Shown here one piece after another: positions 10,636-21,589 of a stretch of 64,000 nucleotides of DNA. Position numbers and translations under genes: made by a program. The stretch's first letter is position 1. Each line of letters opens with the position of its first letter. This DNA is from Cycas panzhihuaensis (taxonomy: Eukaryota > Cycadophyta): contig CM041465.1 of assembly GCA_023213395.1 (NCBI GenBank), positions 163,129,741-163,193,740 of the forward strand, written 5' to 3'. Under the pieces are notes generated by a model. It searched no databases, was not told the DNA's origin, and worked only from the letters and a program-made list of their open reading frames with translations.

Positions 10636-11320
10636 TATGATTTTAACTGGTTACAAAACCACACAACAATAAAACATCTCTTTCACATCTATAACTTATT
10701 AATAGTCTTAAAAGTCTCACCCAGATTGTAGAGTAGACAATTGGAATGTCTCCCTTCCCTTGCATTACCAGTTGACACAAGGGCAAATCTAGCCTTTAAT
10801 TTTCAAGCCAACTCCATCCTATCTTCAATTTGATAGGTCAAGTCCTTTTGTATAAGTCTTCATACACCAACAAACTCTTTGTGCCTCCTCTACATTCTCT
10901 CCTCCCACCTCACGACCCATCCTTTGCACGACTACTTGTAGATCCTCCTTTTGATAGGGGGAATATGTCTGTATTCCTTTAGTCTCTATTAGGTCCAACC
11001 TCTTATCTGCATTCTTGGCCTTCTCCTTCTAATAGGTTCCTCTCATTTCTCTCCTTATTCCTTTACTACTCCATAGCCATCAGGTGTTATCAAGCATTTT
11101 GCTTCGTGCAACCTCCCCTCTGCTTCCTTTCACTGTAGGCCCTCCATTCAGCTGGTATCTCCTCTAAGCAACTTCATGAGCACTACATTCTAATTGGGTC
11201 GCTTCACTACCCACTCACTCCTATTCGGATCCAATCTGAGGACCCTTATTATTGCTTGTTCTCCTCCATAACAAAAATCGCCGATAAAACCCTATGAGAG
11301 CGGCAGCTAAGAATTCATGA
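10636..11320 (-). other. LINE-1 5' leader and possible ORF1 N-terminus
   Basis: Minus-strand sequence upstream of the ORF1 start. An alternative ATG at 11269 (MEENKQ) has stops soon after, so it is not used as the start. The stretch is more GC-rich than its right neighbour. No other feature is seen. Confidence 0.5.
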
Positions 11321-11558
11321 TGGAACCTTTGTTAATATGATTAGGAGCCACTAGTTATTATTTAGCAATGTCAGAGATGTAATATTTCCTTCTTTATCTA
11401 AGATTAGCAGCTTTGTTTGAGTTAGAGATTGAGTTCCCAACTTATGTTTTAAATAAGATATATGGAAAACATATCAAGGGCATAAGTAACTTCACTAACT
11501 TTTTTTTGGTATGTGATAGGGACCATAGAAGTGAGGGCTATGTTTCATCTACTTAGAT
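11321..11558 (-). pseudogene. Gypsy element H, integrase C-terminus / chromodomain side
   Basis: The minus strand reads HSPHFYGPYHI at about 11510-11545 and then HISYLKHKLGTQ...LLILDKEGNIT at about 11380-11470. This matches the end of plant chromodomain gypsy polyproteins, where a GPF/Y-type motif is followed by FHVSxLKxxLG and then the chromodomain. The same protein continues at 20345 once copia element B and one TAGAT copy are ignored. Stops interrupt it. Confidence 0.8.
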
Positions 11559-11876
11559 TGTTGGAATATATTACATACTAACTAATGTTTAATATGTGGA
11601 TATTATGTGCGAATAATGTATTAATGTAATATTATGTTGTGAGTTGATAAATATAAACTTGATAAAATATTGATGCACTTTAGATCTATAAATATAGATC
11701 TAATATCCATTGTATTATACAACATTAAGATTTGGGAAAAAAGTGATATAATATTATTTTAATGGGTTTTCACCCGAGAAGGTTTCCCACGTGTGTTCTT
11801 TGTGCATTCATTTTACTCAGATCTATTGTGTGTTAAAGATTCTTTTATCTTGTTTACATAGAAGTGTTTCCTAACA
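11559..11876 (+). repeat. Element B 5' LTR
   Basis: Starts TGTTGGAATATATT, ends TTTCCTAACA. Direct repeat of 20027-20344. Contains the inverted pair TAGATCTATAAATATAGATCTA at about 11682-11703. Confidence 0.94.
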
Positions 11877-11888
11877 TGGTATTAGAGC
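11877..11888 (+). promoter_or_regulatory. Element B primer-binding site
   Basis: TGGTATTAGAGC follows the LTR directly. It is the tRNA-iMet site with one C-to-T change. Confidence 0.9.
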
Positions 11889-14280
11889 TGCAGGAGGTGC
11901 ACAAGCAAATGAATGTTATTTAGATTATCCAATTGTTTGAGCCAGATCATGCTAACTTACTCAGCGAGGATTGGTTTATCTGACAACTCATAGAACTACC
12001 ATGATGGTACAGATGATCATGTGAGGATCCCATAAGCCTTTTATTCTTTGTTTTATAGGATTTCATTGCTCTACAGAGGTGTGCAGATAAGTATGTAGGC
12101 TTGGTTACTCCATTGCCAATAGTAGGTACCTATTTTAAGCCTGTTGAAGGTGCTAGATCTATTGTTTAGTATTACCACTAAGTTTGCAATGAAAAAGACC
12201 CTATAACAATCCTTTTAGGAGGAGAAGATGTAGCAAAAGAGGTGTGTTTGTTTATTGAGCCATAGTCTAGTGTGTATAGATGTCCCCGAAGAGTGTAACA
12301 GAGCCATGGGTGACAAATTAGCATAAATAAGAGTATTTCATTTTTTTTTTGCCCATATTGATTTAGATAATGAAGTCGCCCATTCCATTTTTTGGACTGT
12401 CATTGCAGTCACGTGGTGCATTTGAATCGCCCAAGCTTAATTTTTATGTTGCCACTTATTTATTGAGTAGCTACATATGATATTACTGCAACCATATTGA
12501 CATTTGTTTGTGTATATTTTCATCATTGCCACAATATATTTGATATTGGTAACGTTTGATATATTCAATCTACTGTTGAATTAATTAATTTATTAAATCA
12601 TTTAATTTAATATTACGTTGCACCTATTTACAAAATGACCCAATATATAGTTGCATTGCTCATATACCTTGATATTAAATCATTTGATTTATAAAGTTAT
12701 TTGATTAATATTGAAATTGCATATTGTCATTTATTAAGTCATTTTGATTTGGCGATTTATTAAGATGCCTTTAATTAAGTCTGCCCATTACTTTTCTTAA
12801 ATCCCTTTTGAATAGTTCAACTTTTGTTACCTTATCACATATGGTTTTCTTTGCCTTAAGTTGCCTTTGAAGTGATTTGGCATATAATGATGTTATGAGG
12901 TGTTAAGATATGGCAATGATTATATGATAATTTAAATGGTGACTATTTAGTGACTTTGAGGCATTAGGATGATCTCTTACATACAATTGCATGAGAGATG
13001 GGTGATATTAGGCTCTTTAGCATGTGATTACTTTGGAGAGTGAGTTGGGTGATGTAGGCAATAAGAGGCAATGGTCTGAAGCTCTTATTACATGTGGATA
13101 CATGGCAGAGTTTAATGGGTGGAGTAGTCAAAGTAGGGAATTATCACTAATTCGCTAGAGTGTAAGAAAGGGTAAAAGAGGGCATGTTTTGGGTGAGAGT
13201 TGTCAAAGTAATGGAGTTCACTAGTTGACAAGAGGATGAGAATAGGTGAGAAGGGCATGCTGTCAAGGAAGTGGTGTTCACTGATTGATAGGAGGGCAAA
13301 AAAAAAGTGAGTTTGATAGAGATGCTGGGCAAACAAATATTGATGAGTGGCATACATCATTGAACATTATCTTATAGATGTGGTTTATTCATTATATAAT
13401 GGTGTTGTTATTTAGTTATAATAGAGTTCTTTTACATTAAATGTGTGTGATAAAGAGGTTCAGAATTTACTGCTTGTATAAGTGGTTATCAATGTTGGTA
13501 GACCATTATACTTTAGCTAGTTAGACTAATATTAGCATGAGGGTTTATGGCCTATTTCATGTTGGTTCAACGTGTATATATATTTGAATAAGTCTAATGT
13601 AGAATCATTAGTGTGATTATACAAAATTGAAGTGTGAATGGAAAGGTTTATGATGAGAAGCCTTAAAATTAGTTCTGCCTTTGTCATGGTATGGAATGGG
13701 AGTTAGTTGTCCTATATACTCCTTATTAGATTGAGTTATAGGTATTATGATGCAGATGAAGAGGTGTTTGGTGTATGTTAAGGTTTTCCTCCTATGTTTG
13801 TGGTAGAAGTTGTTACATACAGTTGTTTATAGGCCCATTTCTAAAGTTATTTATAGCATATCCCCCATTATATGTTAGACCAGTAAGAAACCTATCATTT
13901 AATTCTTGAGTGTATTGGAGTACACATATCTTAGATGAAGATCACAATAGTAGGGTCACAAGAGTTTTAAGTAAATGGGTTTGAACAAATCTTACAAATA
14001 ATGTGATTTGTAGGGGAGAGCATTGTGATTAGTTTAGATGTCAAAGTTGAAGAGTTCATGATATATCATGCTGAGTATCATCTGATTACATGTTTTATCC
14101 TTCATTTCTTACACTTTCTAAGATGTGGTTTAATAGGTGTGGAGGTTTGTTTACCTAATATTATGTTTGAGATGAAAGAAGGATCAAGTAGAAGATTTAT
14201 GATGAGGAGCCATTATAAGAAGAGATATGGATTGCAATCTCATATTCCATTGATGGTTGAAGACCTTGAGGATGATTGAA
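11889..14280 (+). other. Element B interior, mostly unassignable
   Basis: About 2.4 kb with stops in every frame. I find no gag, zinc knuckle, protease or integrase motif. One open piece at 14025-14279 ends in a basic then acidic stretch (SRRFMMRSHYKKRYG..., VEDLEDD), like the linker before copia RTs, and RT sequence does follow. The low-complexity AT-rich part at 12480-12760 shows nothing else. Confidence 0.5.
13125..13318 (+). repeat. Imperfect tandem repeat, three units
   Basis: Three related units of about 76, 60 and 58 bp start at 13125, 13201 and 13261. Each runs from a GTCAAAGTA- or GTCAAGGAA-like start through a TTCACTxxTTGAxA-like middle to an AGGGCA-like end. The repeat lies in the interior of element B. 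No coding role is seen. Confidence 0.65.
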
Positions 14281-14473
14281 TAATGTGGATCAACATGCTA
14301 GTTAAGTTTGTGATAGACACCAATATTCCAACGAGTGGAGATTCACAATGGAGAGCTACATTAATGGAGGAGTAATATATGTGGGATTTGGGTCCCTTAC
14401 CTCCCTGAAGAACCTGGTTAGTTTACAAGTTAGCAAAGCTTATTGTGTAAGATTTCATACAAAAAGAAGGATT
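14281..14473 (+). pseudogene. Element B RT, N-terminal fragment
   Basis: Compressed and broken but recognisable: SQWRATLMEE...WDLGPLPP (family W..AM..E...W.LV.LP) at about 14337-14400, then YKLAKLIV, a stop, and DFIQKEG at about 14427-14471, matching YKARLVAKGFVQKEG. The last codons join those at 19517 in frame (GFRYKEIFAP) once element C is ignored. Confidence 0.8.
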
Positions 14474-14659
14474 TGTTAAGACAAAGACAGAGGAGAACAA
14501 AGAAAATTTGAGAGAAACTCATTGTGTTGTATTCATGAAGAAGATGTACATTTATACAATGTCAGGAACCAACCACCTAACTCCCATAATGAGAAGTTGA
14601 CAAGTGGCCTTCTTTAACTTAATGACTTTGGATTAGTGATATAACATTATATTCTAACA
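14474..14659 (-). repeat. Element C 3' LTR
   Basis: On the plus strand it starts TGTTAAGACAAAG and ends ATTCTAACA. Direct repeat of 19326-19511. The element's polypurine tract abuts its right edge. Confidence 0.95.
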
Positions 14660-14670
14660 CCCTCTCTTAA
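14660..14670 (-). promoter_or_regulatory. Element C polypurine tract
   Basis: CCCTCTCTTAA on the plus strand, so TTAAGAGAGGG on the element strand, immediately before the 3' LTR. Confidence 0.9.
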
Positions 14671-14674
14671 TGTT

Positions 14675-15215
14675 TTATCTGACTAATCCAATTTTGTCTC
14701 TTAATATTTGGAAACGATCCTTTCCTAAGGGTTTTGTTAGAATGTCTGCCACTTGATTTTGAGTTGGACAATATTTTAGATCTATTTCTTTATTTTGGAC
14801 CTTTTCTTGAATGAAGTGGTGCTGAACTTCTATGTGTTTTGTTCTTGCATGGAATACAAGATTCTTTGTTAACATGATGGCACTTTGATTATCACAGAAG
14901 AGGTTTGTAGCTATTGCTTGTGATACTTCGGATCTTCGAAGTTGCACGAGCCAAACCGCTTACGTGGTGGCACTACTGGCGACTTGTATTACTTACATTG
15001 ATGGCGATTACTACAGTTGGTTGTTTCTTGTAGCTCCAAGATATTGGTGAAGATCCTAGAAAGAAGCAGTATCCACTAGTCGATTTTCTTTGTTCCTTAT
15101 CACCGCCCATCTGAGTCATGAGAACCCATTTAAGTGAAAGGGATTTTCTCTTCAGTACTTTAGCTTTAGATCTATTGTCCCTTTGAGATATCTTAAGATT
15201 CATTTGGCAGCATTC
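14675..15215 (-). pseudogene. Element C copia RNase H
   Basis: The open C-terminal piece at 14675-14947 carries LFCDNQSAIMLTKN, FHARTKHIEVQHHFIQEKV, and CPTQNQVADILTKPLGKDRF, textbook copia RNase H end motifs. The preceding piece, 14973-15203, carries KSTSGYCFFLGSSPISW. One frame break lies between them around 14960. The domain is well preserved but not continuous. Confidence 0.93.
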
Positions 15216-16250
15216 TAGTGTCTCTGCTTGGGTTCATGTATGTATCTGGAGATCAAGCTCACAGCATAGGCAATATCAGGTCTGGTTGCTGTGAGATAAA
15301 TCAAACTTATGATAAGTTGTCTGTACAAGTTTGAATTGCTACTTGCCTTTGTTGGATCTGGAACAAGGTTGTAGTTGACTTCCATTGGGGTTGCGCAGGA
15401 ATTGCAGTTTTCCATTTTAAACTTAGTTAACAGATCACTGACGTATCTACTTTGATTCAGGGTGATTGAGCCATCTTACTGTTCAACTTGAATTCCCAAA
15501 TAATAGTTTTGCAATCCTAAATCTGTCATTTCGAATTTGTTCCCTAGTTATTTTTTGATGTCTGCAATAGAATCATCATCATTACCTGTGAGAATCATAT
15601 CATCCACATATACTGCTATTATAGTTATTTTATCATTCCTCGACTTTGTATACATGCTTGAGTCAGCACTGCTCCTTTGGAATCCATACTCACACAGATG
15701 TTCATCAAGCTTGGCATACCGGGCTCGAGGTGCTTGTTTCAACCCATACAAGGCCTTTTTTAACCTGCAGACTAGATGTTCTTGTCCTGGTTCAATATAT
15801 CCTTCAGGTTGAGACAGATAGACTTCTTCTTGAATTTCTCCATTTAGGAAAGCACTTTTAACATCTAATTGATATACTTTCCATTTTTTTTGTGTTGCCA
15901 ATGCAATAATTGTTCTGATTGTATTTAGTTTGGCAACTGGTGAGAAGGTTTCTTCATAGTCTATGCCTTACATTTGAGTGTATCCCTTAGCAACAAGTCT
16001 GGCCTTGTATTTTTCTACTTGGCCATTTGAACCTCTTTTAATTTTGAAGATCCACTTGCAATCCACAACTAATTTGTTGGGAGGCAAATTAACTAATTCC
16101 CAAGTTTGATTTTTGATAATGGAGTCAAATTTAATGTCCATTGCTTTTCTCCATTCTGCATGATCTTTGGCTTCTTCAAAGGATTGTGGTTCTATACTGC
16201 ATGCCAAGGCTTTTGGTTTTTGACTTCTGGTTCTATGGGGGAAAATTTCC
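15216..16250 (-). pseudogene. Element C copia reverse transcriptase
   Basis: The N-terminal part (AEWRKAMDIKFDSIIKNQTWELV, VDCKWIFKIK, EKYKARLVAKGYTQ) is fused in frame to the integrase end at 15968-16780. After a stop comes the palm at 15548-15901: LDVKSAFLNGEIQEEVYL, VCRLKKALYGLKQAPRA and the active site VYVDDMILTGNDD, both Asp intact. The end at 15215-15415 holds the SLIYLTATRPDIAYAVSLIS block. Only a few stops separate these, so this is the most complete RT in the window. Confidence 0.95.
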
Positions 16251-17120
16251 CCTTTGCTTTCTTCTATGGTTTTTAAATACCATTTTGGAACTTTCATTAC
16301 TTTCTCTGTTGGGTAACTCCCGTCAATTTCCTGATTAGAATCTAAAGTGGAATCTGAAGACGAAGATTCATCTAAAGTTGATGTGTTTGAATCCTTTACA
16401 TCTGGAGCAAGATGAGGAATCATTTCAATTTCTCGAGATTGTCCAGAGTTTTTATTTTCTTCATTGAAAACAACATCTCTGCTGACATAGATCTTATTAG
16501 TTTTAGGATCTATACATTTGTATGCTTTTGAGTTTTTACTATATCTGATCATTATGCATTCTAGACTTTTTGAGTCTAATTTCAGTCTTTTCTTGTCTGG
16601 AATGTGAATAAAAGCTTGACTACCAAATACCTTTAGGTGACTTATGTCTGGCTTCCTTCCAGTCCATGCTTCTTCTGGAGTGAGATTTTCAACTGCCCTT
16701 GTTGGGATTCTATTCATCAAATAGCATGTTATACTTCTTGCTTCATTGATACATTTTGATACATTCTTTGAATGTATCATGCAACGTCCATTTCAACAAT
16801 GGTTTGATTCTTTCTTCGGTAACCGTTGGGTGAGTTGTGTATGGAGTTGTGAGTTGTCTTGAATTCCTCTGGATTTGCAATAGTTCATAAAATCATGTGA
16901 GATGTATTCTCCCCTCCGTCGGATCGAATGCATTTGACTTGGTGTTGCTCTCAATTTGGCTTGACTTTAAATTCTTTGAATGCATCTAAAGCTTGACTTA
17001 GTATGTAAGAAATAGACCCACTTTCCTTGTTAGGTCATCTATGAAAGTAATAAAGTATTTCTTTTGCTAATGAAAGAGGGGTAAATGGTCCACAGAGATC
17101 GGTGTGGACTAGTTCTAATT
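16251..17120 (-). pseudogene. Element C integrase (frameshifted core)
   Basis: LVHTDLCGPFTP is readable near 17075-17110, an IRSDGGEN block near 16905-16925, and a damaged NG..ERRNQTIVEM block near 16790-16840. Small indels split the core between these blocks, so it is in three frames. The C-terminal part is open from 16780 (TPEEAWTGRKPDISHLKVFG, YVSRDVVFNEE). Copia integrase inserts the cDNA into the genome; this copy cannot. Confidence 0.9.
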
Positions 17121-17799
17121 TCTCCTTTTACGCCATTTACTTTCTTGAAAGGGCATTTTGTGTTGTTTACCAAATTGACAATCTTTGCAAAAGAATTGAT
17201 CAGATGTGAAATGTGGCAAGCCACTTACTAATCTAGTCTTCTCCATATTTTTCAACTTATCTATGGGAAGATGACCATACTTAAAATGCCATATTTCGTT
17301 ATTGTGGTTCGTAACAGAAAATGCTTTTACATCAGATTGAACAGGTTGCGAAAGCAGCCTGTACAGATCATTTTTTTCGATTCCTTTTGCAATTAGATTT
17401 CCTTTGCTATCAAATATAAAGCGAAAACCCTTTTCATCAAACACAGTACACAATCCTTTCCTTTTGGTGAAAGCGAAAGGAGATTCATTTTCAGACCTAG
17501 TACATAGAGAACATTTTCAATTCGCCCTGTTCTATTTTCAATTGTCACTGCCACGGTTCCAATGCCTTTGATTTCAAGGGGGTACTTATCTCCAAGTTCC
17601 ACAGATTTATCGGTATATGGACGCGACTCTTCAAACCATTCTTTATGACTGGTCATATGTCGTGAGGCTCCTGAATCAATGTACCATACATCTTTGTCTT
17701 GAAGGTTGACCGATAATGTAGCTATAAGAGCAATGGGCTCTTCTTCTGGATCACTATCATCAGATTGTTCTTTGCTATAGTTGACCATTGGTTGTTTCC
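17121..17799 (-). pseudogene. Element C protease and GAG-pre-integrase
   Basis: WYIDSGASRHMTSH lies within the open piece 17393-17788, with the DSG catalytic triplet intact. After a frameshift near 17450 the piece 17115-17453 carries HFKYGHLPIDKL and CKDCQFGKQHKMPF, the pre-integrase zinc-binding pattern. Acidic sequence (EQSDDSDPEEEP) precedes the protease, as in related copia elements. Confidence 0.93.
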
Positions 17800-18655
17800 C
17801 TCTTTGTGTTTGAGCTTTCTTGCATTGATATGGATAATGTCCTAACTGACCACAATGATAGCAGGTGTCAAAGGTTCTACAAGAATTTGCAAAGTGTCGA
17901 GTCTTACTACAATTGTAGCATATGATATTTCAACCATGTCTTCTAGAATCAGACCATCTCCCACGGGATGAGGAACGTCCTTCAGCTACTCTGCCTCTTG
18001 CTCTGCTTCGTCATCTGAAACCAAAGCTTAGCTTTGATGCAAAAGCATCTTCAATTTCAGAGGAATCTTCATATCTCTTATTCCTCTGTTCCTGTTGGAG
18101 TAACATCCTAGTTAATGTATCCAAGGTGATTGTTGTCATTTGATTAGTATTAGAAATGGTGTTAATCGTAACATCAAATGACTTGGGCAACTTGCCGATG
18201 ATGAGTTCTACTATTTCATGTTCTGAAAGAGGGTCTCCAGCATTGGCAAGATTGTTTCTGAATGATATTATTTTGTGCTTAAACTGTGTGACAGTCTCCG
18301 TTTATTTCATTTGAACATTGAAGAGTTCTCTTTTAAGAGCAATAATTTTAGCTTTATTTTTCTGTCCGTACATATTTTCTAAATATTTCCAAATGTTGTT
18401 AGTAGAGTATAAATTTTTAATTTAAACAAGCAGAGGATCTGAGATTGATGGTTTCGATACAATTACTCTGGCATTGTCTCGTTCTTCCCAATTTATTTGT
18501 GCAGCACCAGCATCTTTGGGTTTATCTTCACTCCCAAGAGCAATTTGCTAGGTATTTTTAGCCCTAAGCAATGTTTCAACTTTTATTTTCCAGACATGAT
18601 AATTATCATTAGTGAGTTTATCACCATCGGACAGAGCTAGAATGGAAGAAGCCAT
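17800..18655 (-). pseudogene. Element C gag with two zinc knuckles
   Basis: Start at 18655: MASSILALSDGDKLTNDNYHVW, closely paralleling element A's gag start. The capsid (UBN2-like) contains KRELFNVQMK, a stop, and GKLPKSFDVTINT. The C-terminal Arg/Ser/Gly-rich stretch and two knuckles, CYNCSKTRHFANSC and CYHCGQLGHYPYQC, lie at about 17830-17935. In the first knuckle Gly-His has become Arg-His. A stop sits at the expected Trp after LLRAKNT. Confidence 0.92.
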
Positions 18656-19313
18656 TAAAAACCCCAAAATCTGATTTCTGAGATCTGGGACCGTACTATT
18701 GTACAGATTTCTATATGGTATAGAATCTGTATGGATAGGTACAAAATGTACCTCAAAAGTAGCGCTTTTTCAGGGCGTCTAGGGTTCTAAAGCCAGTTTT
18801 TGATTTTGACTTACAAAATTTTAGAAAATTGCCTTGGAACAGAAATTGGGCGGTTAGGTTTTTAAGCAAAAAAATGCTTAAAAAAGCTTGAAAAACCACG
18901 GATATTGTACATAATTGTACCCAGCAGGGACGCAATAAATGACCCTTCAATTTCAGACAGATTTCTTAAGGAAATTCGAAGAAAATTTAGAGAAAAATGA
19001 GGAAATCTGTGAAAACCGTGTTGACCTTTTTTTGGGCAAAACACCTTGAAAACAGCTTTGAATCCACTCATCACAGAAGAAAGAAATGTTGGCGATGATC
19101 AGATCTAGATGCTGGCCAAATTTCATCTCAATCAGAGAAGTTTGATTTTTTGTCAAATGCATTATGCGGTTCGCATATAGATCCGGAATTCAAATCTTGA
19201 GGTCTGACACGCAGAAGATAGCCCTGTGACTTAATTACTCCTTATTGAAGTGTTCTTGAATCCTTCTTCTTGAAATGTTCTTCAATTTTGATCAAATGGC
19301 TCTAGGGTGGCCC
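18656..19313 (-). other. Element C untranslated leader with GTAC motifs
   Basis: Sequence between gag start and primer site. GTAC occurs six times in two patches, about 18695-18755 and 18905-18925, echoing the leader of element A. Short open frames on the minus strand here have no family resemblance. Confidence 0.55.
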
Positions 19314-19325
19314 GCTCTGATACCA
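19314..19325 (-). promoter_or_regulatory. Element C primer-binding site (tRNA-iMet type)
   Basis: GCTCTGATACCA on the plus strand, so TGGTATCAGAGC on the element strand, directly next to the 5' LTR. No mismatch to the canonical site. Confidence 0.95.
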
Positions 19326-19511
19326 TGTTAAGACAAAGACAAAGGAGAATAAAGAAAATTTGAGAGAAACTCATTGTGTTATATTCATGAAGAAGATGTA
19401 TATTTATACAATGTCAGGAACCAACCACCTAACTCCCATAATGAGAAGTTGACAAGTGGCCTTGTTTAACTTAATGACTTTGGATTAGTGATATAACATT
19501 ATATTCTAATA
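19326..19511 (-). repeat. Element C 5' LTR
   Basis: Direct repeat of 14474-14659, with the terminal CA changed to TA. Followed by the right GGATT duplication. Confidence 0.95.
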
Positions 19512-19516
19512 GGATT

Positions 19517-19945
19517 CAGGTATAAGGAGATATTTGCACCAATCTTTGTGTTATTAGTTCATTTGATTCTTACCTTTAGTAGCTATATTATTGGGAGCCA
19601 TATCATATAAATGAGATATCAATATTCCTTAATGGAGATTTGAAGAGGAGATTCACATGGCTCAAGTGGCTCATCCTCTTGGTTTAGTCAAAGGAAAATG
19701 GCTATATTTTATGGACTAAGTGTTGATATAGAGAGAGAGTTATATAGTTGTAAGGATTATTGGAGTCACATCCAAGGAATCAAGCACATACAAGGCATAG
19801 CACTATTACATTTGAAAGTAGATCAGATCATGGAAGATGCAAGTAGAAGTTTGTTAGAGTGATGATCAACTTGAGGACATGTTCACTAAGCCCTTACTAA
19901 AGATCGCTTCATCAATGTTCATGTATATTAGGAGAATTATCCTTG
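19517..19945 (+). pseudogene. Element B RT middle fragment and RNase H tail
   Basis: The reading continues from 14473 as GFRYKEIFAPI, then a decayed block where FLNGDLEEEIHMAQ is expected (about 19625-19665). The active-site part and most of RNase H are missing. The C-terminal RNase H motif DDQLEDMFTKPLLK reappears at about 19865-19905. A large internal deletion after insertion, or before it, best explains the gap. Confidence 0.78.
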
Positions 19946-20017
19946 AGAGGGGATCTATCAATAGGTATAAAGATAAACCAAGCCCTTGAGAAGACTTCAT
20001 GACCCTATATTTACATT

Positions 20018-20026
20018 AAGAGGGGA
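20018..20026 (+). promoter_or_regulatory. Element B polypurine tract
   Basis: AAGAGGGGA immediately before the 3' LTR start TGTTGGAATA. Confidence 0.9.
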
Positions 20027-20344
20027 TGTTGGAATATATTGCATACTAACTAATATTTAATGTGTGGGTATTATGTACAAATAATATATTAATGTAATAT
20101 TATGTTGTGAGCTAATGAATGTAAACTTGATGTAATATTGAGGCACTTTAGATCTATAACTATAGATCTAATGTCTATTGTATTATACAACATTAAGATT
20201 TGGCAAAATGTGATATAATATTTATTTTGGTGGGTTTTCACCTAATAGGGTTTCCCACTTGTGTCTTGTATGCATTCATTTTACTTAGAGCTATTGTGTG
20301 TTAAATATTCTGTTATCCTATTTGCATAGAGGGGTTTCCTAATA
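20027..20344 (+). repeat. Element B 3' LTR
   Basis: Same 318-bp length as the 5' LTR. The final CA has become TA. It is followed by TAGAT, the exact target duplication. Confidence 0.94.
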
Positions 20345-21560
20345 TAGATTTCTTTGGAATAGTTTATTTATAGGATTAAAGGTATGGATAGACCCAATCT
20401 CCCTCTGAAAATTCTTATTTAGTTTAGTGTAGATTAGCTTGCTACTATATTCGATTTTGGGCATTAAAAGGATGTTCAAATAATAGGTTGATTATACTTT
20501 ATGATTATTGTAGATAACTACCCACTACAAGAATGCGTGAATTAGTAGTAGCCTAATGTTTAAATGAGATAAGGTCATATCCATATAATACCTTAAAGGG
20601 ATACATCTTAATGGCTATGTAGCTTGTTGTATTATACCATCCTTTAGCCAAATATAATCATTTATCCTAACTACCAATTTTATTTGCTATAAAACTATGA
20701 AGGTATATTTGAGACTTTGTTGACAACCTTAGTTTTTCCATTTCATTAGAGATGGTAACTAGTACTTCTATTTAAAGTTATGCCTACTTATTTAAACAAT
20801 TCCTACAAATAATTACTTTGAAACTTGGGATCCCGATCATTGATAATTACTTTTGGCAATCCATGGAGTTATAAATCTCTTTGATAAAGATTTATATTAC
20901 TCAATAGGCTTTATAACTAATATGTATGGCCATAAGAAAGGCATATTTAGTTAGCCAATTAACCAACATATAAGTGTAATACTTATTATCTGGTCTTGGT
21001 AAATCAAAGCTTATGCCTTCTCATTTAGTATGAGGGATAGATAAAGGTTATAATAATATGAGTGGATGAATATTTTAATATTTTAAAGTTTAGAAGATTT
21101 CACATTTAGCTATATATTTTTGGATATCACTTTTCATACATTTCCAAAAAAAATTATTATCACATTTGGCAATGAGTTTTATAAAATCTTGTATGACTTG
21201 TTAAAGGTATTGTATGTGCTTCCTTTAAAACTATTTTTTTTTTCATTTAGAGTAATCTTCTAGATAAATGTTTCTTTTATTACCATAAAATGTCAATTTT
21301 CCATTCAAAATTTTCTTGAGGGTTTCTCTAGATATTAGAGATTAGTTAACTGATTAAAGAATCCTTAACATATTCAATATGTATGTTGTCTAACCAATTT
21401 AGATTGATAAATATAATTACATTAATTTGATGTTCCTTACCTCATCAAGATAAAATGTCAGCCACAACATTTATTTTTTCTTTATTATATAAAATCCTAA
21501 AATCATAAGCTTGTAGTTTACTAATCCATTTTAATTATTTCAAAGAAAAAGCTTGTTAAT
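20345..21560 (-). pseudogene. Gypsy element H integrase
   Basis: Minus-strand fragments match the plant gypsy integrase core: LPRPDNKYY...VNWLTKYAFLMAIH near 20920-21010, a VIINDRDPKF block near 20830-20850 (catalytic Asp kept), STSYH followed by decayed sequence and NGKTKVVNK near 20725-20755, and a WYN-like motif near 20625-20640. The Glu of GQTE is Lys here. Many stops are present. The C-terminal remainder lies at 11321-11558, across element B. Confidence 0.85.
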
Positions 21561-21589
21561 TTAAGAAATCTTCAAGACTATTATTGCTA

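Larger units (their letters stand above)
9151..11320 (-). mobile_element. LINE-1, 5' segment
   Basis: Upstream part of LINE-1: the start of ORF2, the whole of ORF1 and a 5' leader. The right boundary is approximate, set where a CTCATAGGG-like LINE leader (11295-11320) gives way to gypsy H coding sequence on the same strand. LINE-1 therefore probably inserted into H near its chromodomain end. The second boundary needed to prove this is outside the window. Confidence 0.85.
14474..19511 (-). mobile_element. Copia element C, inserted in element B RT
   Basis: A minus-strand copia element with two 186-bp LTRs, exact GGATT duplications (14469-14473 and 19512-19516), an intact primer site, and all copia domains in order. 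The LTRs differ at only six sites (about 3 percent), five of them C/T or G/A. It is the youngest copia insertion measured here and lies in a far older host, B. Its domain order and linker resemble element A. Confidence 0.96.
11559..20344 (+). mobile_element. Copia element B, inserted in gypsy H, host to element C
   Basis: Two 318-bp LTRs, exact TAGAT target duplications (11554-11558 and 20345-20349), a primer site and a polypurine tract define B. The LTRs differ at roughly 40 positions by eye, so B is much older than C. Without element C the interior is about 3.1 kb and holds only RT and RNase H scraps. Either B is a deletion derivative or its gag and integrase have decayed beyond recognition. 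Confidence 0.93.

Noticed and set aside
11682-11703. Inverted AGATCT pair in element B LTRs as a link to the E-family array
   Set aside because: It occurs once per LTR as part of a short palindrome and is not an array; no other similarity to E.
13112-13360. Overlapping minus-strand frames in element B
   Set aside because: They run across the tandem repeat and encode repetitive hydrophobic sequence with no family match.
15537-15861. Plus-strand open frames across element C RT
   Set aside because: They are shadows of the minus-strand RT, which has clear motifs.
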